Assembly: GCF_017968885.1 (NCBI RefSeq)
Contig: NZ_CP072913.1
Coordinates: 6,612,501 to 6,676,500 of the forward strand
Reading direction: 5' to 3'
DNA from: Pseudomonas sp. Tri1
Lineage (GTDB): Bacteria > Pseudomonadota > Gammaproteobacteria > Pseudomonadales > Pseudomonadaceae
Length of the DNA: 64,000 nt
Of this stretch, positions 45,046 through 54,275 are shown one piece after another. Numbering within the stretch: position 1 is the stretch's first letter; the number at the start of each line of letters is the position of its first letter. The notes beneath the pieces are model-generated. The model saw only the letters and a program-made list of their open reading frames with translations. It was not told the origin of the DNA and searched no databases. The position numbers and the translations under genes are program-made.

Positions 45046-47003
45046 TGGGCAGCTCCTGGCTGGACAGGGTTACGCGGCGACGCGGGGTCTACCGGCAGCG
45101 TGAAGGTTCGTAGGTCAATGGTTGGCGCGTTGCTGCTGCCGCCCAAGCGATGATCGAGAATCAGCAACTTCGCGTTGCCAAGGCCCTGGCTCAATTGGCT
45201 GAAGTATTGCTCCAACAAAAACGCGTGGCCGGCCGTCGCGTAGGCTTTGCGTTCGGCGTTGAAGCGCAAGTCGGCGGCCTCGGCGGTGGCGTTGATTTCC
45301 CGGGCGGAGGCCTGGGCCTGATCATGGGCGATGCTGGCTTGCAGTTGTGCCTGGTTGGTCTGCTCCGCCGCCGCGCCGCGCTCCCGGGCAATCAGTGCCT
45401 GGGCACCGATCTGCGCCGCCTGCACGCCGTGGTAGGCATTGGCCGCACCGGCGGGGGGATGAATCGCCTCGACCACGGTCGCCAGAATTTCCACGCCACT
45501 GTCGAGCGATTGCAAGTCGGCCTGTACGGCGCGACCGATTTCATCGGCCAGGCTGACACGATCCGCGCCCAGCAAACCGTCCAGCGTGCGGGAGGCGAAC
45601 TCATGCACCAGGACGCGGCTGGCAGTACTGCGGATCAGCGAGGGCACATCGGCGCTGTTGTAGGACGCCGCCAGCGCCGCTGCGTCAGTCAGGCCAATGC
45701 GATAAACGAAGCGCACGTCCATGTTCACGACCTGGAAGCTCTGCTGGTCTGCGCGACGGCTGGCGATCACTTGGGACTTGTCGTTCACGTGACTGGCATC
45801 CCATAACCGATTAGCGATCGCCGGGGCCGGCCCCTCGGCCGGATCTGCATCCGTGGGCTGGCGATTATCGCCGACGCTGGTGGCCAGCTCATGGACAACG
45901 CCATTCTCGACGCTCAGCACCCGGCCCAGCGGCCAGGGCAAGCCAACCTGCAAGCCAGGGCCAAACACCTCCACCGGTTTACCGAAGCGCTCATAGATAC
46001 CACGCCCCTGCAGTGGCACTTCATGCACGCCCGTCAGCAACCAACCCACCAGCGCTACCAGCGCCAGCACCGGCAAAAAGGCTCGGCGCATGTAACTGAA
46101 GGCCCAGATCTGCCGCAGGTCGATGCCGAAACGGTTGTGCAATTCATGCTGCAAAGCCAATAACGGCTGTGGCGGCCAGCGCAGTAGATCAGCGATGACA
46201 CTGCGCCCCAACAGGGTCGGCTCCAAGGCATCCCGGCGCGGGTTGAATAACGACAGCAGCGCGCGCAGCAACAGCTCCACCGCCACCAGCCCGGGTAACA
46301 ATCCAATCAGCACCGCCAGGCGCACCGGCCAAACCGAGGTCTCTACCGCGAACAGCAAGCACAAGGCGCCGAGCACCAGCACGATGATCGCCACCCGAGC
46401 CAATTGCGCCAGCGCCGACGCTTCCGGCCACTCCACGGCGGGCTGCTGGGCCAATTGACGTTCGAACACCAGCAACCCAAACGCCAACAACAATGAAAAC
46501 GCTGCACCCACGCTGGCTGAGACGCCGAGGGCGGTGCCAGGCAACTCCAGGTTCCAGACTTGCTCCAGACTCAACAATACCAACACTGACCAACCGGCCA
46601 GCCATAGGGTTGGGGCACCGATCTGCTTTAGCAGGCCGACCCAGCGCGCGCCGATTCGCTCGAGTAGCCGCTCGTACCAACCCAAGTTATCAATAGGCTC
46701 GTCTTCGGGAATGGAGATATCCACAGCCGGCAGCAGCGCCCTGCCCCGCCATTGCGTAACCCACCAGGCCGATTGCAAACCCGCCACCAGCACCAGCAAA
46801 CTTGCACTCTGGCCGATCAACAGCGCCGGCCATAGCGATTGCGGTGAGAACAGTCCGACAAAAAAAGCCAGTACCCAACCCACACACGCCAAGCTACCCA
46901 GCCCAAAAGCGATCCGCTTCAAACGTCGCCCTTGAAACTGTGCCTGCTGAAAGCGCGGCCATTCGGCAACCTGTGCCCCCTCGACATCAAGATCGACTTG
47001 CAT
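45042..47003 (-). CDS. Multi-pass membrane SPFH/HflK-like fusion
   Basis: 653 residues, well above the roughly 400 of HflK. The first 250 residues carry six hydrophobic segments and a further one lies at about 302-327 (AFLPVLALVALVGWLL). An SPFH domain then starts with LQGRGIYERFGKPVEVFGPGLQVGLPWP. It continues with VNMDVRFVYRIGLTDAAAL and an Ala/Gln-rich coiled coil (RERGAAAEQTNQAQLQASIA). It heads an operon of overlapping genes with two more SPFH proteins and a P1B ATPase. A weak Zur-like box lies 72-84 bases upstream of the start. The extra membrane domain is not recognised. Confidence 0.88.
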   Translation of the reverse strand: MQVDLDVEGAQVAEWPRFQQAQFQGRRLKRIAFGLGSLACVGWVLAFFVGLFSPQSLWPALLIGQSASLLVLVAGLQSAWWVTQWRGRALLPAVDISIPEDEPIDNLGWYERLLERIGARWVGLLKQIGAPTLWLAGWSVLVLLSLEQVWNLELPGTALGVSASVGAAFSLLLAFGLLVFERQLAQQPAVEWPEASALAQLARVAIIVLVLGALCLLFAVETSVWPVRLAVLIGLLPGLVAVELLLRALLSLFNPRRDALEPTLLGRSVIADLLRWPPQPLLALQHELHNRFGIDLRQIWAFSYMRRAFLPVLALVALVGWLLTGVHEVPLQGRGIYERFGKPVEVFGPGLQVGLPWPLGRVLSVENGVVHELATSVGDNRQPTDADPAEGPAPAIANRLWDASHVNDKSQVIASRRADQQSFQVVNMDVRFVYRIGLTDAAALAASYNSADVPSLIRSTASRVLVHEFASRTLDGLLGADRVSLADEIGRAVQADLQSLDSGVEILATVVEAIHPPAGAANAYHGVQAAQIGAQALIARERGAAAEQTNQAQLQASIAHDQAQASAREINATAEAADLRFNAERKAYATAGHAFLLEQYFSQLSQGLGNAKLLILDHRLGGSSNAPTIDLRTFTLPVDPASPRNPVQPGAAH

Positions 47004-47074
47004 ACCACCCCAGCGCTCGTGGCGATCAAAATCCGGGGCCGTGGACAGACGCCACCGCCGCTCCGTTATATACC

Positions 47075-47087
47075 GTTACCTTATAAC
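47075..47087. promoter_or_regulatory. Weak Zur-like box upstream of SPFH-ATPase operon
   Basis: GTTACCTTATAAC agrees with GTTATANTATAAC at 10 of the 12 fixed positions. It lies in the divergent spacer between the SPFH operon and lpd. A wider pair, CGTTATA (47064-47070) and TATAACG (47082-47088), flanks it. Both readings are weaker than the two perfect boxes in the zinc cluster. Confidence 0.4.
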
Positions 47088-47224
47088 GATTACTGTGAAA
47101 TTTCCGTTTTGAATTCTTCATGACAAGCCCGGCGCCTGCCCCTTGACTAAAGCCTTGACCGAAATCTTCAGAAACGCTCATATTACGTTCATAATTTTTT
47201 ATCAGCCCAAGCGGGAGAACAGCA

Positions 47225-48625
47225 ATGAGCAACTATGACGTGATCATTCTGGGTGGTGGGCCCGGTGGATATAACGCGGCGATTCGCGCTGGGCAGCTGG
47301 GGCTGAAGGCCGCCTGTGTCGAAGGTCGTGCAACCCTGGGCGGCACTTGCCTGAACGTTGGCTGCATGCCCTCCAAAGCGTTGCTCCATGCCTCGGAATT
47401 ATACGAAGCGGCCATGGGGGCCGAGTTCGCCAACCTCGGCATCGACGTCAAACCCAGCCTCAACCTTGCGCAAATGATGAAACAGAAAGACGAAAGCGTA
47501 GCGGGCCTGACCAAGGGCATCGAGTTTCTCTTTCGCAAGAACAAGGTCGACTGGATCAAAGGTTGGGGCCACATCGACGGGCCGGGGAAAGTGACCGTCA
47601 CCGGCGAGGACGGCGGCAAGACCGAACTGAGCGCCAAGGACATCGTTATTGCCACCGGCTCCGAGCCCACCCCGCTGCCGGGTGTCGAGATTGATAACCG
47701 GCGCATCCTCGACTCCACCGGCGCATTATCCCTGAGTGAAGTGCCCCGGCATCTGGTGGTAATTGGCGCAGGCGTCATCGGCCTGGAGCTGGGTTCGGTC
47801 TGGCGGCGCCTGGGCGCCGAGGTGACGGTAGTGGAATACCTTGATCGCATCTGCCCGGGCGTGGATGGCGAGGCCGGCAAAACCCTGCAGCGAGCCCTGG
47901 GCAAACAGGGCATCCAGTTCAAGCTGAGCTCCAAAGTCACGGGTGCCGTGCCGTCGGCCAGCGGTGTGCAATTGCAGGTCGAACCTGCGGCAGGCGGCGA
48001 AGCGCAGACCCTGGACGCCGATTATGTGCTGGTCGCCATTGGCCGGCGGCCCTATACCCAAGGGCTGGGTCTGGAGAACGTCGGGCTGAGTACCGACAAA
48101 CGCGGCCTGCTCGCCAACCAAGGTCATCGCACCGAAGCGCCCGGCGTTTGGGTGATCGGCGATGTGACGTCCGGGCCGATGCTGGCCCACAAAGCCGAAG
48201 ACGAAGCCATGGCCTGCATCGAACAGATCGCCGGCAAGGCCGCCGAGGTCAACTATGCGCTGATCCCCAGCGTCATCTACACCCGTCCGGAACTGGCCAG
48301 CGTCGGCAAGACCGAAGAACAGCTCAAGGCTGAAGGCCGCGCCTATAAGGTTGGGAAATTTCCGTTCACGGCCAACAGTCGGGCGAAGATCAATCACGAG
48401 ACCGAGGGTTTCGCCAAAGTCCTGGCCGATGAGCGCACCGACGAAATCCTCGGCGTGCACCTGGTCGGCCCCAGCGTCAGCGAAATGATCGGTGAATACT
48501 GCGTGGCCATGGAGTTCAGCGCCTCGGCCGAGGACATCGCCCTCACCTGCCATCCACACCCCACTCGCTCGGAGGCGTTGCGCCAGGCAGCGATGAATGT
48601 GGAGGGGATGGCGACGCAGATGTAG
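47225..48625 (+). CDS. lpd: Dihydrolipoyl dehydrogenase
   Basis: 466 residues, full length. The FAD site is DVIILGGGPGGYNAAIRAGQ, the redox disulfide is GGTCLNVGCMPSKAL, the NAD site is VVIGAGVIGLELGSVWRRLG, and the C-terminal catalytic HPHPTRSE holds the active-site His. It reoxidises lipoyl groups in 2-oxoacid dehydrogenases or glycine cleavage. No E1 or E2 genes are adjacent, so it resembles the stand-alone Lpd3 type of Pseudomonas. A REP pair follows. Confidence 0.95.
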   Translation: MSNYDVIILGGGPGGYNAAIRAGQLGLKAACVEGRATLGGTCLNVGCMPSKALLHASELYEAAMGAEFANLGIDVKPSLNLAQMMKQKDESVAGLTKGIEFLFRKNKVDWIKGWGHIDGPGKVTVTGEDGGKTELSAKDIVIATGSEPTPLPGVEIDNRRILDSTGALSLSEVPRHLVVIGAGVIGLELGSVWRRLGAEVTVVEYLDRICPGVDGEAGKTLQRALGKQGIQFKLSSKVTGAVPSASGVQLQVEPAAGGEAQTLDADYVLVAIGRRPYTQGLGLENVGLSTDKRGLLANQGHRTEAPGVWVIGDVTSGPMLAHKAEDEAMACIEQIAGKAAEVNYALIPSVIYTRPELASVGKTEEQLKAEGRAYKVGKFPFTANSRAKINHETEGFAKVLADERTDEILGVHLVGPSVSEMIGEYCVAMEFSASAEDIALTCHPHPTRSEALRQAAMNVEGMATQM

Positions 48626-48659
48626 AGAGTGCTCTCTATTGGCTAATCACACTTGGCCC

Positions 48660-48750
48660 TGTGGGAGCGAGCTTGCTCGCGAAGACGGCAGCACATCCGA
48701 CATCGATGCAAGCTGACCCTGCGCCATCGCGAGCAAGCTCGCTCCCACAG
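48660..48750. repeat. REP pair (REPIN)
   Basis: Inverted pair of REPs (TGTGGGAGCGAGCTTGCTCG at the left and its complement at the right) between the convergent lpd and TPR-protein genes. Confidence 0.9.
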
Positions 48751-48763
48751 CTACATCTTCAGC

Positions 48764-50914
48764 CTAGTTGGCAGCCACCCGTGCCTTGCGTTGGCGCCGG
48801 CTGATCACCCCCAACACCACCGCGACCACCAGCACCAAACCGCCCACTTGCAGCCAGCCCTTATAAGGTCGCAGCATCGAGCGAATGGGCTCCAGGGCCT
48901 GGGTGACGTAACGTTTGTTGGCGTTGTGGAATTCCGGTTCCTGGCATTGATGGCCGAAATCCCCGGCCCACTCCACGTAGGGGCCATCCTTCACGTACCG
49001 CTGATACAACGCGCTTTGCTCTTCCAGGCTGGAGTTGTAACCGACCGCTTTGCACAGCACGGCCGCAAACGCCTGGCTGGTATGGGGCAGGTTATCGGCC
49101 GCCTGGCTGGCCAGCGCCGTGGCGACAAACCGATAGTGGTAACGCACGTCCGGTTGCGCGGCGCTGGCCTGCTGGCGCTGCACTTCGCCCTCGGCCACCA
49201 GCGGCCCGACCTTCAGTTCAACGGGCTCGAAGCTGTAGCTGCCTCCCAGGCTGGCGTAATCCGGCGCCATCTCGTAGCCGAGCAACTCCATACCCCATTT
49301 ACGCGCCATCCAGGACGCATTGAAATACGCCTCGGCCCGCCGGGTTGGCCACCATTTGGACTCGGCATCCTGGCGCAATTGCCCATAAGCGCGGGCTTTG
49401 TTCTGCAGATCAGCGTTATCGAAATACGCCGGCGCCTCATCGTAGCGCCCTTCCCTGAGCAAGCGGCGACCGAGCAGGTTGCGCAGGCTCGCGGCCACCG
49501 GCAGTGGCACGTAGTTGTCGCGATCCTGTTGGCTCAACGCCGGTGGCGCGGGGACTTGCGTGTCGACGTATTGTTTCAGTTCATCCACCGTCAGCACCCG
49601 CTCGGCAACCAAGGCGGCGTCGTACCAATAGTTGGCCTGGCCGCGATAAAGCTGATCGAACGCTTGCAGGTAATCACCCCGTTGCAGGGCCAGGATCGCG
49701 CTTTCGCCTTCGACCCGGCATTTGGGCTGTACCGACTCGAAGTCCCAATCCGGTGTGCGTCGACTGCCCCAGGACTCCTCTTTGGGAAACGCCTGGGCCG
49801 CTTTGGCGTAAGCCGCCGCCGCAGCGACTTTGTCACCGTCGCGCAGTGCCAGTTTGGCCCGCACCCACCAGGTCAACCCCGTGTCAGGGGCCTTTCCCAC
49901 CAAGGCCTTGGCACTGGTGTAATCGCCATGCTGGTAGCTCACAGCCGCTAAACGGTCGGCATCGTCCAGGTTGCCCTGGGTGTTGGCCTGCAGCAGCTCG
50001 AAGAGTCTTTTCTCACCCGACGGTTCCTCACCGTCCCACCAGCCGACGCGGCTGAGTAAATAGGCGGTCGCCAATCGTTGCACCGCCGAGGTTTTGAGCA
50101 GTTGGCTCAAGCGCTCATCCGGCTGGACGCTCAGGTCGCCCGCCAACTGCAGCAACGAGCTGTAACCGACCTGGGAGCCTAGCAGGGACTGGGTCGCATA
50201 CAGTTTGATGGCACTGTCCCAATCGTCAGCGGTGTAGGCCACCCGGGCTTCTTCGCCGAGGCTGGCAACCCCCAGTTCCAGCGGATCGCTGAAGCCGGCA
50301 ACACTCAGCTCGCGGGCCTGGCGGAACGCTTCCCGAGCCTGCTGCAGCAACGCTGCGGGTTCACCGCTACCGGCTTCGGTGCTCAGGGCAAACAAGGCCC
50401 GGCCCAGGGAATACGCGGCCCAGGTGCTGCGCAGCGGACGTTGATCAGCCGGCAATGCCAGCAACTGTTGGAACGCTTCGGCGGCTCGCTGATGTTCACC
50501 GGCGTTGAAAGCCGCCGCGCCAATCGCGTACAGCTGAAGTTCGGCAGGCAGGTTTGCCGCTTCGCTAGCGACCTGCTCGATATCGGTCAGCGCCCGCAAA
50601 CGCTCCACCACCGCTTGCTGCGGTGGGGTCAGGCCGATCTGTTCGGCCTTGCTGCGTTGTTCGACGTAAGAAGCCATATCGTCATAGCTGTAATCCGGGT
50701 TGCGCGTCGCCTCAGTAGCCGGCTTGAGCCCGGCAATCGCCTGGCCGAGACGGCTGACCTCGAAGCGAAAGCTGCCTTCGGGCAACTCGGCCAGTGATTG
50801 CGCGCGGTTATCCAGCAGGCGCATCGGGAATTCCGGCCCGCAGGCCAGCGCCTGCCCCAGCGGCAGGCTGAGACTTAGACAGAGCAGACGACGAGGCCAC
50901 TTACGGGTAAACAT
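48764..50914 (-). CDS. Exported helical-repeat (TPR-like) protein of unknown function
   Basis: 716 residues from an ATG with a strong AAGGAGG site, chosen over the longer in-frame start at 51064. A signal peptide (LLCLSLSLPLGQALA) precedes a cysteine, but the -3 residue is Ala, so a lipobox is doubtful. The body is Ala/Leu-rich with paired helices (AAEAFQQLLALPADQ; AREAFRQARELSVAG; AAYAKAAQAFP) as in TPR or Sel1 arrays. A C-terminal membrane helix (GLVLVVAVVLGVIS) ends in a basic tail. It overlaps the DUF3142 gene by 14 bases and probably works with it in the envelope. Confidence 0.8.
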   Translation of the reverse strand: MFTRKWPRRLLCLSLSLPLGQALACGPEFPMRLLDNRAQSLAELPEGSFRFEVSRLGQAIAGLKPATEATRNPDYSYDDMASYVEQRSKAEQIGLTPPQQAVVERLRALTDIEQVASEAANLPAELQLYAIGAAAFNAGEHQRAAEAFQQLLALPADQRPLRSTWAAYSLGRALFALSTEAGSGEPAALLQQAREAFRQARELSVAGFSDPLELGVASLGEEARVAYTADDWDSAIKLYATQSLLGSQVGYSSLLQLAGDLSVQPDERLSQLLKTSAVQRLATAYLLSRVGWWDGEEPSGEKRLFELLQANTQGNLDDADRLAAVSYQHGDYTSAKALVGKAPDTGLTWWVRAKLALRDGDKVAAAAAYAKAAQAFPKEESWGSRRTPDWDFESVQPKCRVEGESAILALQRGDYLQAFDQLYRGQANYWYDAALVAERVLTVDELKQYVDTQVPAPPALSQQDRDNYVPLPVAASLRNLLGRRLLREGRYDEAPAYFDNADLQNKARAYGQLRQDAESKWWPTRRAEAYFNASWMARKWGMELLGYEMAPDYASLGGSYSFEPVELKVGPLVAEGEVQRQQASAAQPDVRYHYRFVATALASQAADNLPHTSQAFAAVLCKAVGYNSSLEEQSALYQRYVKDGPYVEWAGDFGHQCQEPEFHNANKRYVTQALEPIRSMLRPYKGWLQVGGLVLVVAVVLGVISRRQRKARVAAN

Positions 50915-52094
50915 TGAAACCTCCTTGGTCAATTTTCGTACAACGCGCCCAGCCAACTGCTCGCTGGGAACCAGCGGCCAGGCGGCCTTCCTGAATGCGG
51001 GTGAAGGTAAGCAGTCCGGGAGTTTGTTGCAACGTGTAACCAGCCAAGGCATCGACGCCGTCACACGCGCCGACAGCCAGCGTCAGGCGCTGGGGCCAGG
51101 GGCTGTCGAGATTGCCCTGATTCACCAGCCGGATATCGTACAAACCGTCCTGCTCCCCCAGCTGCAAAGCCAGCCGACTGTCCAGGCGATCGCCCCGGGC
51201 GACAGCGCCGAGAGTGGTCAGGCTCCAGGCGCGCCGGTCACCCGCCAACGGCAGACGGAACCAGATCAGCCCGGCCAGATGTTTCGGCGGTTCAGCGCGA
51301 AGGTCCGCCGCAAGCCCAGCCACTTGTTGTGGATCGGCCAACAGCTCCCGACGCTCGCCGCCTCGATCGATCGGCACTTCGCTTTCCACCACCGGCACGC
51401 CGCTCTCCTGGGTCAGCAACGCCACGCCATAGGCTGGCAAGGCCAGGTAGAACGGTCGCGTGGTGACGCCGCTCCAGCGTTCAGCCCAGCGCCGGGCCTG
51501 TTTCGGATCGAACAGCCCCTGGCGCGGATCGCTCACCGCGTGAACCTGTAGCACGCTACTGTCTACCGTCGCCAACAGGCCCGGCAACGCGGGGCTGTCG
51601 AGCCAGGCCGGCAGCGCCGTGATGCTCAATCCCAGGGTGGCCGGCAAGGCCTGCCGCAGCCGGGTCAGAAAGGCCCCGTAAGCCGGCAAGCGCGCGTTAC
51701 CGGCATCATGGTCGATCTCCACCCCTAGCGGGACCAAACCCTGGGCTTGCCAGTCACTCAACAGCTGTTGGATCTGCGCGATCACATCGTCCTGGTCCAG
51801 GGATTTGAGCTGACCGTCCAAGCGAATCACTGCAATCAAAGGTCGACCATCGCCCTGGAGCATGGCCGGATCGATCCGCGCGCGGCTCCAGCCAGCCCCG
51901 GGAAAAGCCTGCAGCGCCAACACCCGCAGGCTGGAGAAGTCGCCATGGCTCTGACGCAACGCCGGTTCGTGGGCCGGCGTCCATTGGCGTTGCCAGATAT
52001 AGAGTTGTTGATCGAGGGGCGGGGTCGGGGGTTGTTCACAACCACTCAGAAGCAACGCAATGAGGGCCAGCGATAGCCGGCAACGAAAAGTCAT
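50901..52094 (-). CDS. DUF3142 lipoprotein
   Basis: 397 residues. The signal peptide ends with a clean lipobox (LIALLLSGC), so it is a lipoprotein. The body matches DUF3142: LYIWQRQWTPAHEPAL, VLALQAFPG, GLVPLGVEIDHDAGNARLPAYGAFL and LPAYGVALL, a pattern recalling a glycoside-hydrolase-like barrel with the acidic EIDHDAG motif. The function is unknown. It is first of a two-gene operon with the TPR-like protein. GAGG lies just upstream of the ATG. Confidence 0.82.
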   Translation of the reverse strand: MTFRCRLSLALIALLLSGCEQPPTPPLDQQLYIWQRQWTPAHEPALRQSHGDFSSLRVLALQAFPGAGWSRARIDPAMLQGDGRPLIAVIRLDGQLKSLDQDDVIAQIQQLLSDWQAQGLVPLGVEIDHDAGNARLPAYGAFLTRLRQALPATLGLSITALPAWLDSPALPGLLATVDSSVLQVHAVSDPRQGLFDPKQARRWAERWSGVTTRPFYLALPAYGVALLTQESGVPVVESEVPIDRGGERRELLADPQQVAGLAADLRAEPPKHLAGLIWFRLPLAGDRRAWSLTTLGAVARGDRLDSRLALQLGEQDGLYDIRLVNQGNLDSPWPQRLTLAVGACDGVDALAGYTLQQTPGLLTFTRIQEGRLAAGSQRAVGWARCTKIDQGGFNVYP

Positions 52095-52145
52095 GAAACC
52101 TCACCACCCCGTAAAAGCTTCGCAGATTAACGCTTTGCACATGAC

Positions 52146-52236
52146 TGTGGGAGCGAGCTTGCTCGCGATAGCGGTGTATCAGGCAACACAGCTGCTGCTG
52201 ATCCAAAGCCATCGCGAGCAAGCCCGCTCCCACAGG
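52146..52236. repeat. REP pair (REPIN)
   Basis: Inverted REP pair (TGTGGGAGCGAGCTTGCTCG; right copy with one change, AGCCCGCTCC) between the DUF3142 operon and the GST gene. Confidence 0.9.
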
Positions 52237-52290
52237 GTTGAGAACTTCAGGTTATTCGTCGATGGTCATCGAGACCTCAACGTCATCTTC

Positions 52291-52917
52291 TCAGGCGGAC
52301 TTTTGCAGGCCGACAGCCGTACGCGGCATCCCCACGAACCCTGGCAAGGCTTCGATTCGTGCCAGCCAGGCCCGTACATGAACGTAGTCCTCCAGCGACA
52401 CATTGCCCTCCGGTGCATGGGCGATGTAGCTGTAGCCGGCGACGTCGGCAATAGTCGGAACGTCGCCTGTCAGATAAGCACTGTTGCTCAATTCCTGATC
52501 GATGACTTTCAACAGATTATGGGACCGGGCAATCACGTCTTCGGCGTTGTAAGGTGCGCCGAACACAGTAATCAGTCGCGCCGTGGCCGGCCCCGAATGA
52601 ATCGGCCCGGCCGCCACCGACAACCAGCGCTGCACTCGGGCGGCACCGATCGAGTCGGTGGGCAGCCAGCGACCCTTGCCATATTTTTGCGCCAGGTACA
52701 CCAGGATGGCGTTGGAGTCGGCCAGCACCACGCCGTCATCGTCAATCACCGGTACTTGGCCAAATGCATTGAGGGCAAGGAAATCCGCCTGCTTGTGGGC
52801 ACCTTTGGCCAGATCGACGAAAACTTCCTCGACGGGTAGCTCGAGCAACGACAGCATCAATTGAACACGATGGGAATGGCCAGAAAGCGGGAAGTGGTAG
52901 TGCTTGATAGGGTTCAT
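52291..52917 (-). CDS. Glutathione S-transferase family protein
   Basis: 208 residues. The thioredoxin-like N-terminal domain has [53 protein letters not shown] (cis-Pro and the glutathione-binding DS pair). The C-terminal helical domain includes [16 protein letters not shown] (N-capping box). The start at 52917 has GGAG upstream. It lies downstream of a LysR gene on the same strand, which may control it. Confidence 0.9.
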   Translation of the reverse strand: MNPIKHYHFPLSGHSHRVQLMLSLLELPVEEVFVDLAKGAHKQADFLALNAFGQVPVIDDDGVVLADSNAILVYLAQKYGKGRWLPTDSIGAARVQRWLSVAAGPIHSGPATARLITVFGAPYNAEDVIARSHNLLKVIDQELSNSAYLTGDVPTIADVAGYSYIAHAPEGNVSLEDYVHVRAWLARIEALPGFVGMPRTAVGLQKSA

Positions 52918-53041
52918 GATCGGCTCCACTGAAATGACGCCATCTGCAGGACAGCGTCGATGGCGTGATCTTCCTCGCAAGCTTGAGACTACAGAATCCC
53001 CGAGGAACGCAATCCATTATTTCAACCAGTGAAACAATGCG

Positions 53042-53944
53042 TCAGCCGCTCAAGGCCGGATGTCCGCGCAATGCGCTGACGGCAAAATCGACAAAACTGC
53101 GCACCCGTGCGGGTGCATTGCGCCCGCCCTGATACACCACATGGATCGGCAAGGGTGGCAGTTCAAAGTCTGCCAGGACGATTTCCAGTTCACCGGCGGC
53201 AATATTGCTCGCGACTTGATAAGACAGGATCCGTGTCATCCCCAAGCCCTGGCACGCGGCGGTGATCGCGGCCTGGTTGGCGGTCACCACTAACCGAGGC
53301 ACAGGTCGGACGGCCAACGGTTGGCCGGCCTCGACGAAGGTCCAGCTTTTGATCTGACCGATGGCCGATGACGCCACTACCGGCATTCGTTCCAGGTCCT
53401 GCGGATGTCGGGGCCGCCCATGGCGCACGAAGAAGTCAGGGGAGCCGCACACCACTCGCCGCACTTCACCGACACGCACGGCGTGCAGGTTGCTGTCCGG
53501 CAACTCGCCGATGCGCACGGCAACGTCGATGCCCTCCTCGATCATGCTGACAGTGCGATCCAACAACAAGGCATTGATGCTGACCTCGGGGTACTGATGC
53601 AGGTAATCAACCAGCGCCGGCGTGACGAACAACTGGCCAAACAGCACTGGCGCGGTAATCGTCAGCTGACCACGAGGCTGGACGTGACTGCCGGCTGCCG
53701 AATCCTCGGCTTCCTGCAACTCGCCGAGGATCCGCCGACAGTCCTCTAGAAAGCGCTGGCCTGCTTCGCTCAGGTACACGTTGCGCGTGGTGCGAATCAG
53801 CAACGGCGTACCGATCCGTTGCTCCAACCCCGCCACGGCTCGCGTGACGCTGGCCGCCGACAGGCCTAGGCGCCGCGCCGCCGCCGAAAAACCCGAATCC
53901 TGGGCCACGGCGACAAAAACCTGCATTTCCTGAAACCTGTCCAT
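53042..53944 (-). CDS. LysR-type transcriptional regulator
   Basis: 300 residues. MDRFQEMQVFVAVAQDSGFSAAARRLGLS.ASVTRAVAGLEQRIG is the CrgA-like LysR helix-turn-helix, and the effector domain is complete. It is on the same strand as, and upstream of, the GST gene (125-base gap). A 17-bp palindrome 55 bases upstream of its start may be its operator. Confidence 0.9.
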   Translation of the reverse strand: MDRFQEMQVFVAVAQDSGFSAAARRLGLSAASVTRAVAGLEQRIGTPLLIRTTRNVYLSEAGQRFLEDCRRILGELQEAEDSAAGSHVQPRGQLTITAPVLFGQLFVTPALVDYLHQYPEVSINALLLDRTVSMIEEGIDVAVRIGELPDSNLHAVRVGEVRRVVCGSPDFFVRHGRPRHPQDLERMPVVASSAIGQIKSWTFVEAGQPLAVRPVPRLVVTANQAAITAACQGLGMTRILSYQVASNIAAGELEIVLADFELPPLPIHVVYQGGRNAPARVRSFVDFAVSALRGHPALSG

Positions 53945-53998
53945 CCGTCCCCCGATGAGAAATCCTGATACAAGTTTTCTACACGGCTCGAAGCCGCG

Positions 53999-54015
53999 CT
54001 ACACGGCCATTGTAG
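53999..54015. promoter_or_regulatory. Palindrome upstream of LysR gene
   Basis: CTACA-CGGCCAT-TGTAG is an inverted repeat 55-71 bases upstream of the LysR start. A second CTACACGGC lies 20 bases nearer the gene. It could be an autoregulatory site. The rest of the gap to 54139 shows nothing clear. Confidence 0.3.
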
Positions 54016-54139
54016 AGACCTGGGCCAGTGAACCACAGCGCCGCGCCGCCGGACACCGGGACATTGACCCGGCCGTTGGCGGCTGCGCTTGGTACCATCC
54101 ATTTTTGTGACAGTTTAATGACTGTAAGACCCGCCCCTC

Positions 54140-54229
54140 TGTGGGAGCGAGCCTACTCGCGATAGCGGTGGCTCCGCCGATAGGATTTGTGCTGATCCGA
54201 CGCTATCGCGAGCAAGCTCGCTCCCACAG
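54140..54229. repeat. REP pair (REPIN)
   Basis: Inverted REP pair with one diverged arm (GAGCCTACTCGCGATAG). An open frame running through it into the next gene (from 54141) is REP sequence, not coding. Confidence 0.9.
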
Positions 54230-54275
54230 AGGTTGCGAGTTGTTTAATGGATTGGCTTCAACTGGAAGACCTGCT

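Noticed and set aside
54141..54275. N-terminal extension of the LTA-synthase-like protein
   Set aside because: It is translated REP sequence; the GTG at 54276 has a ribosome binding site and starts just before the first membrane segment.
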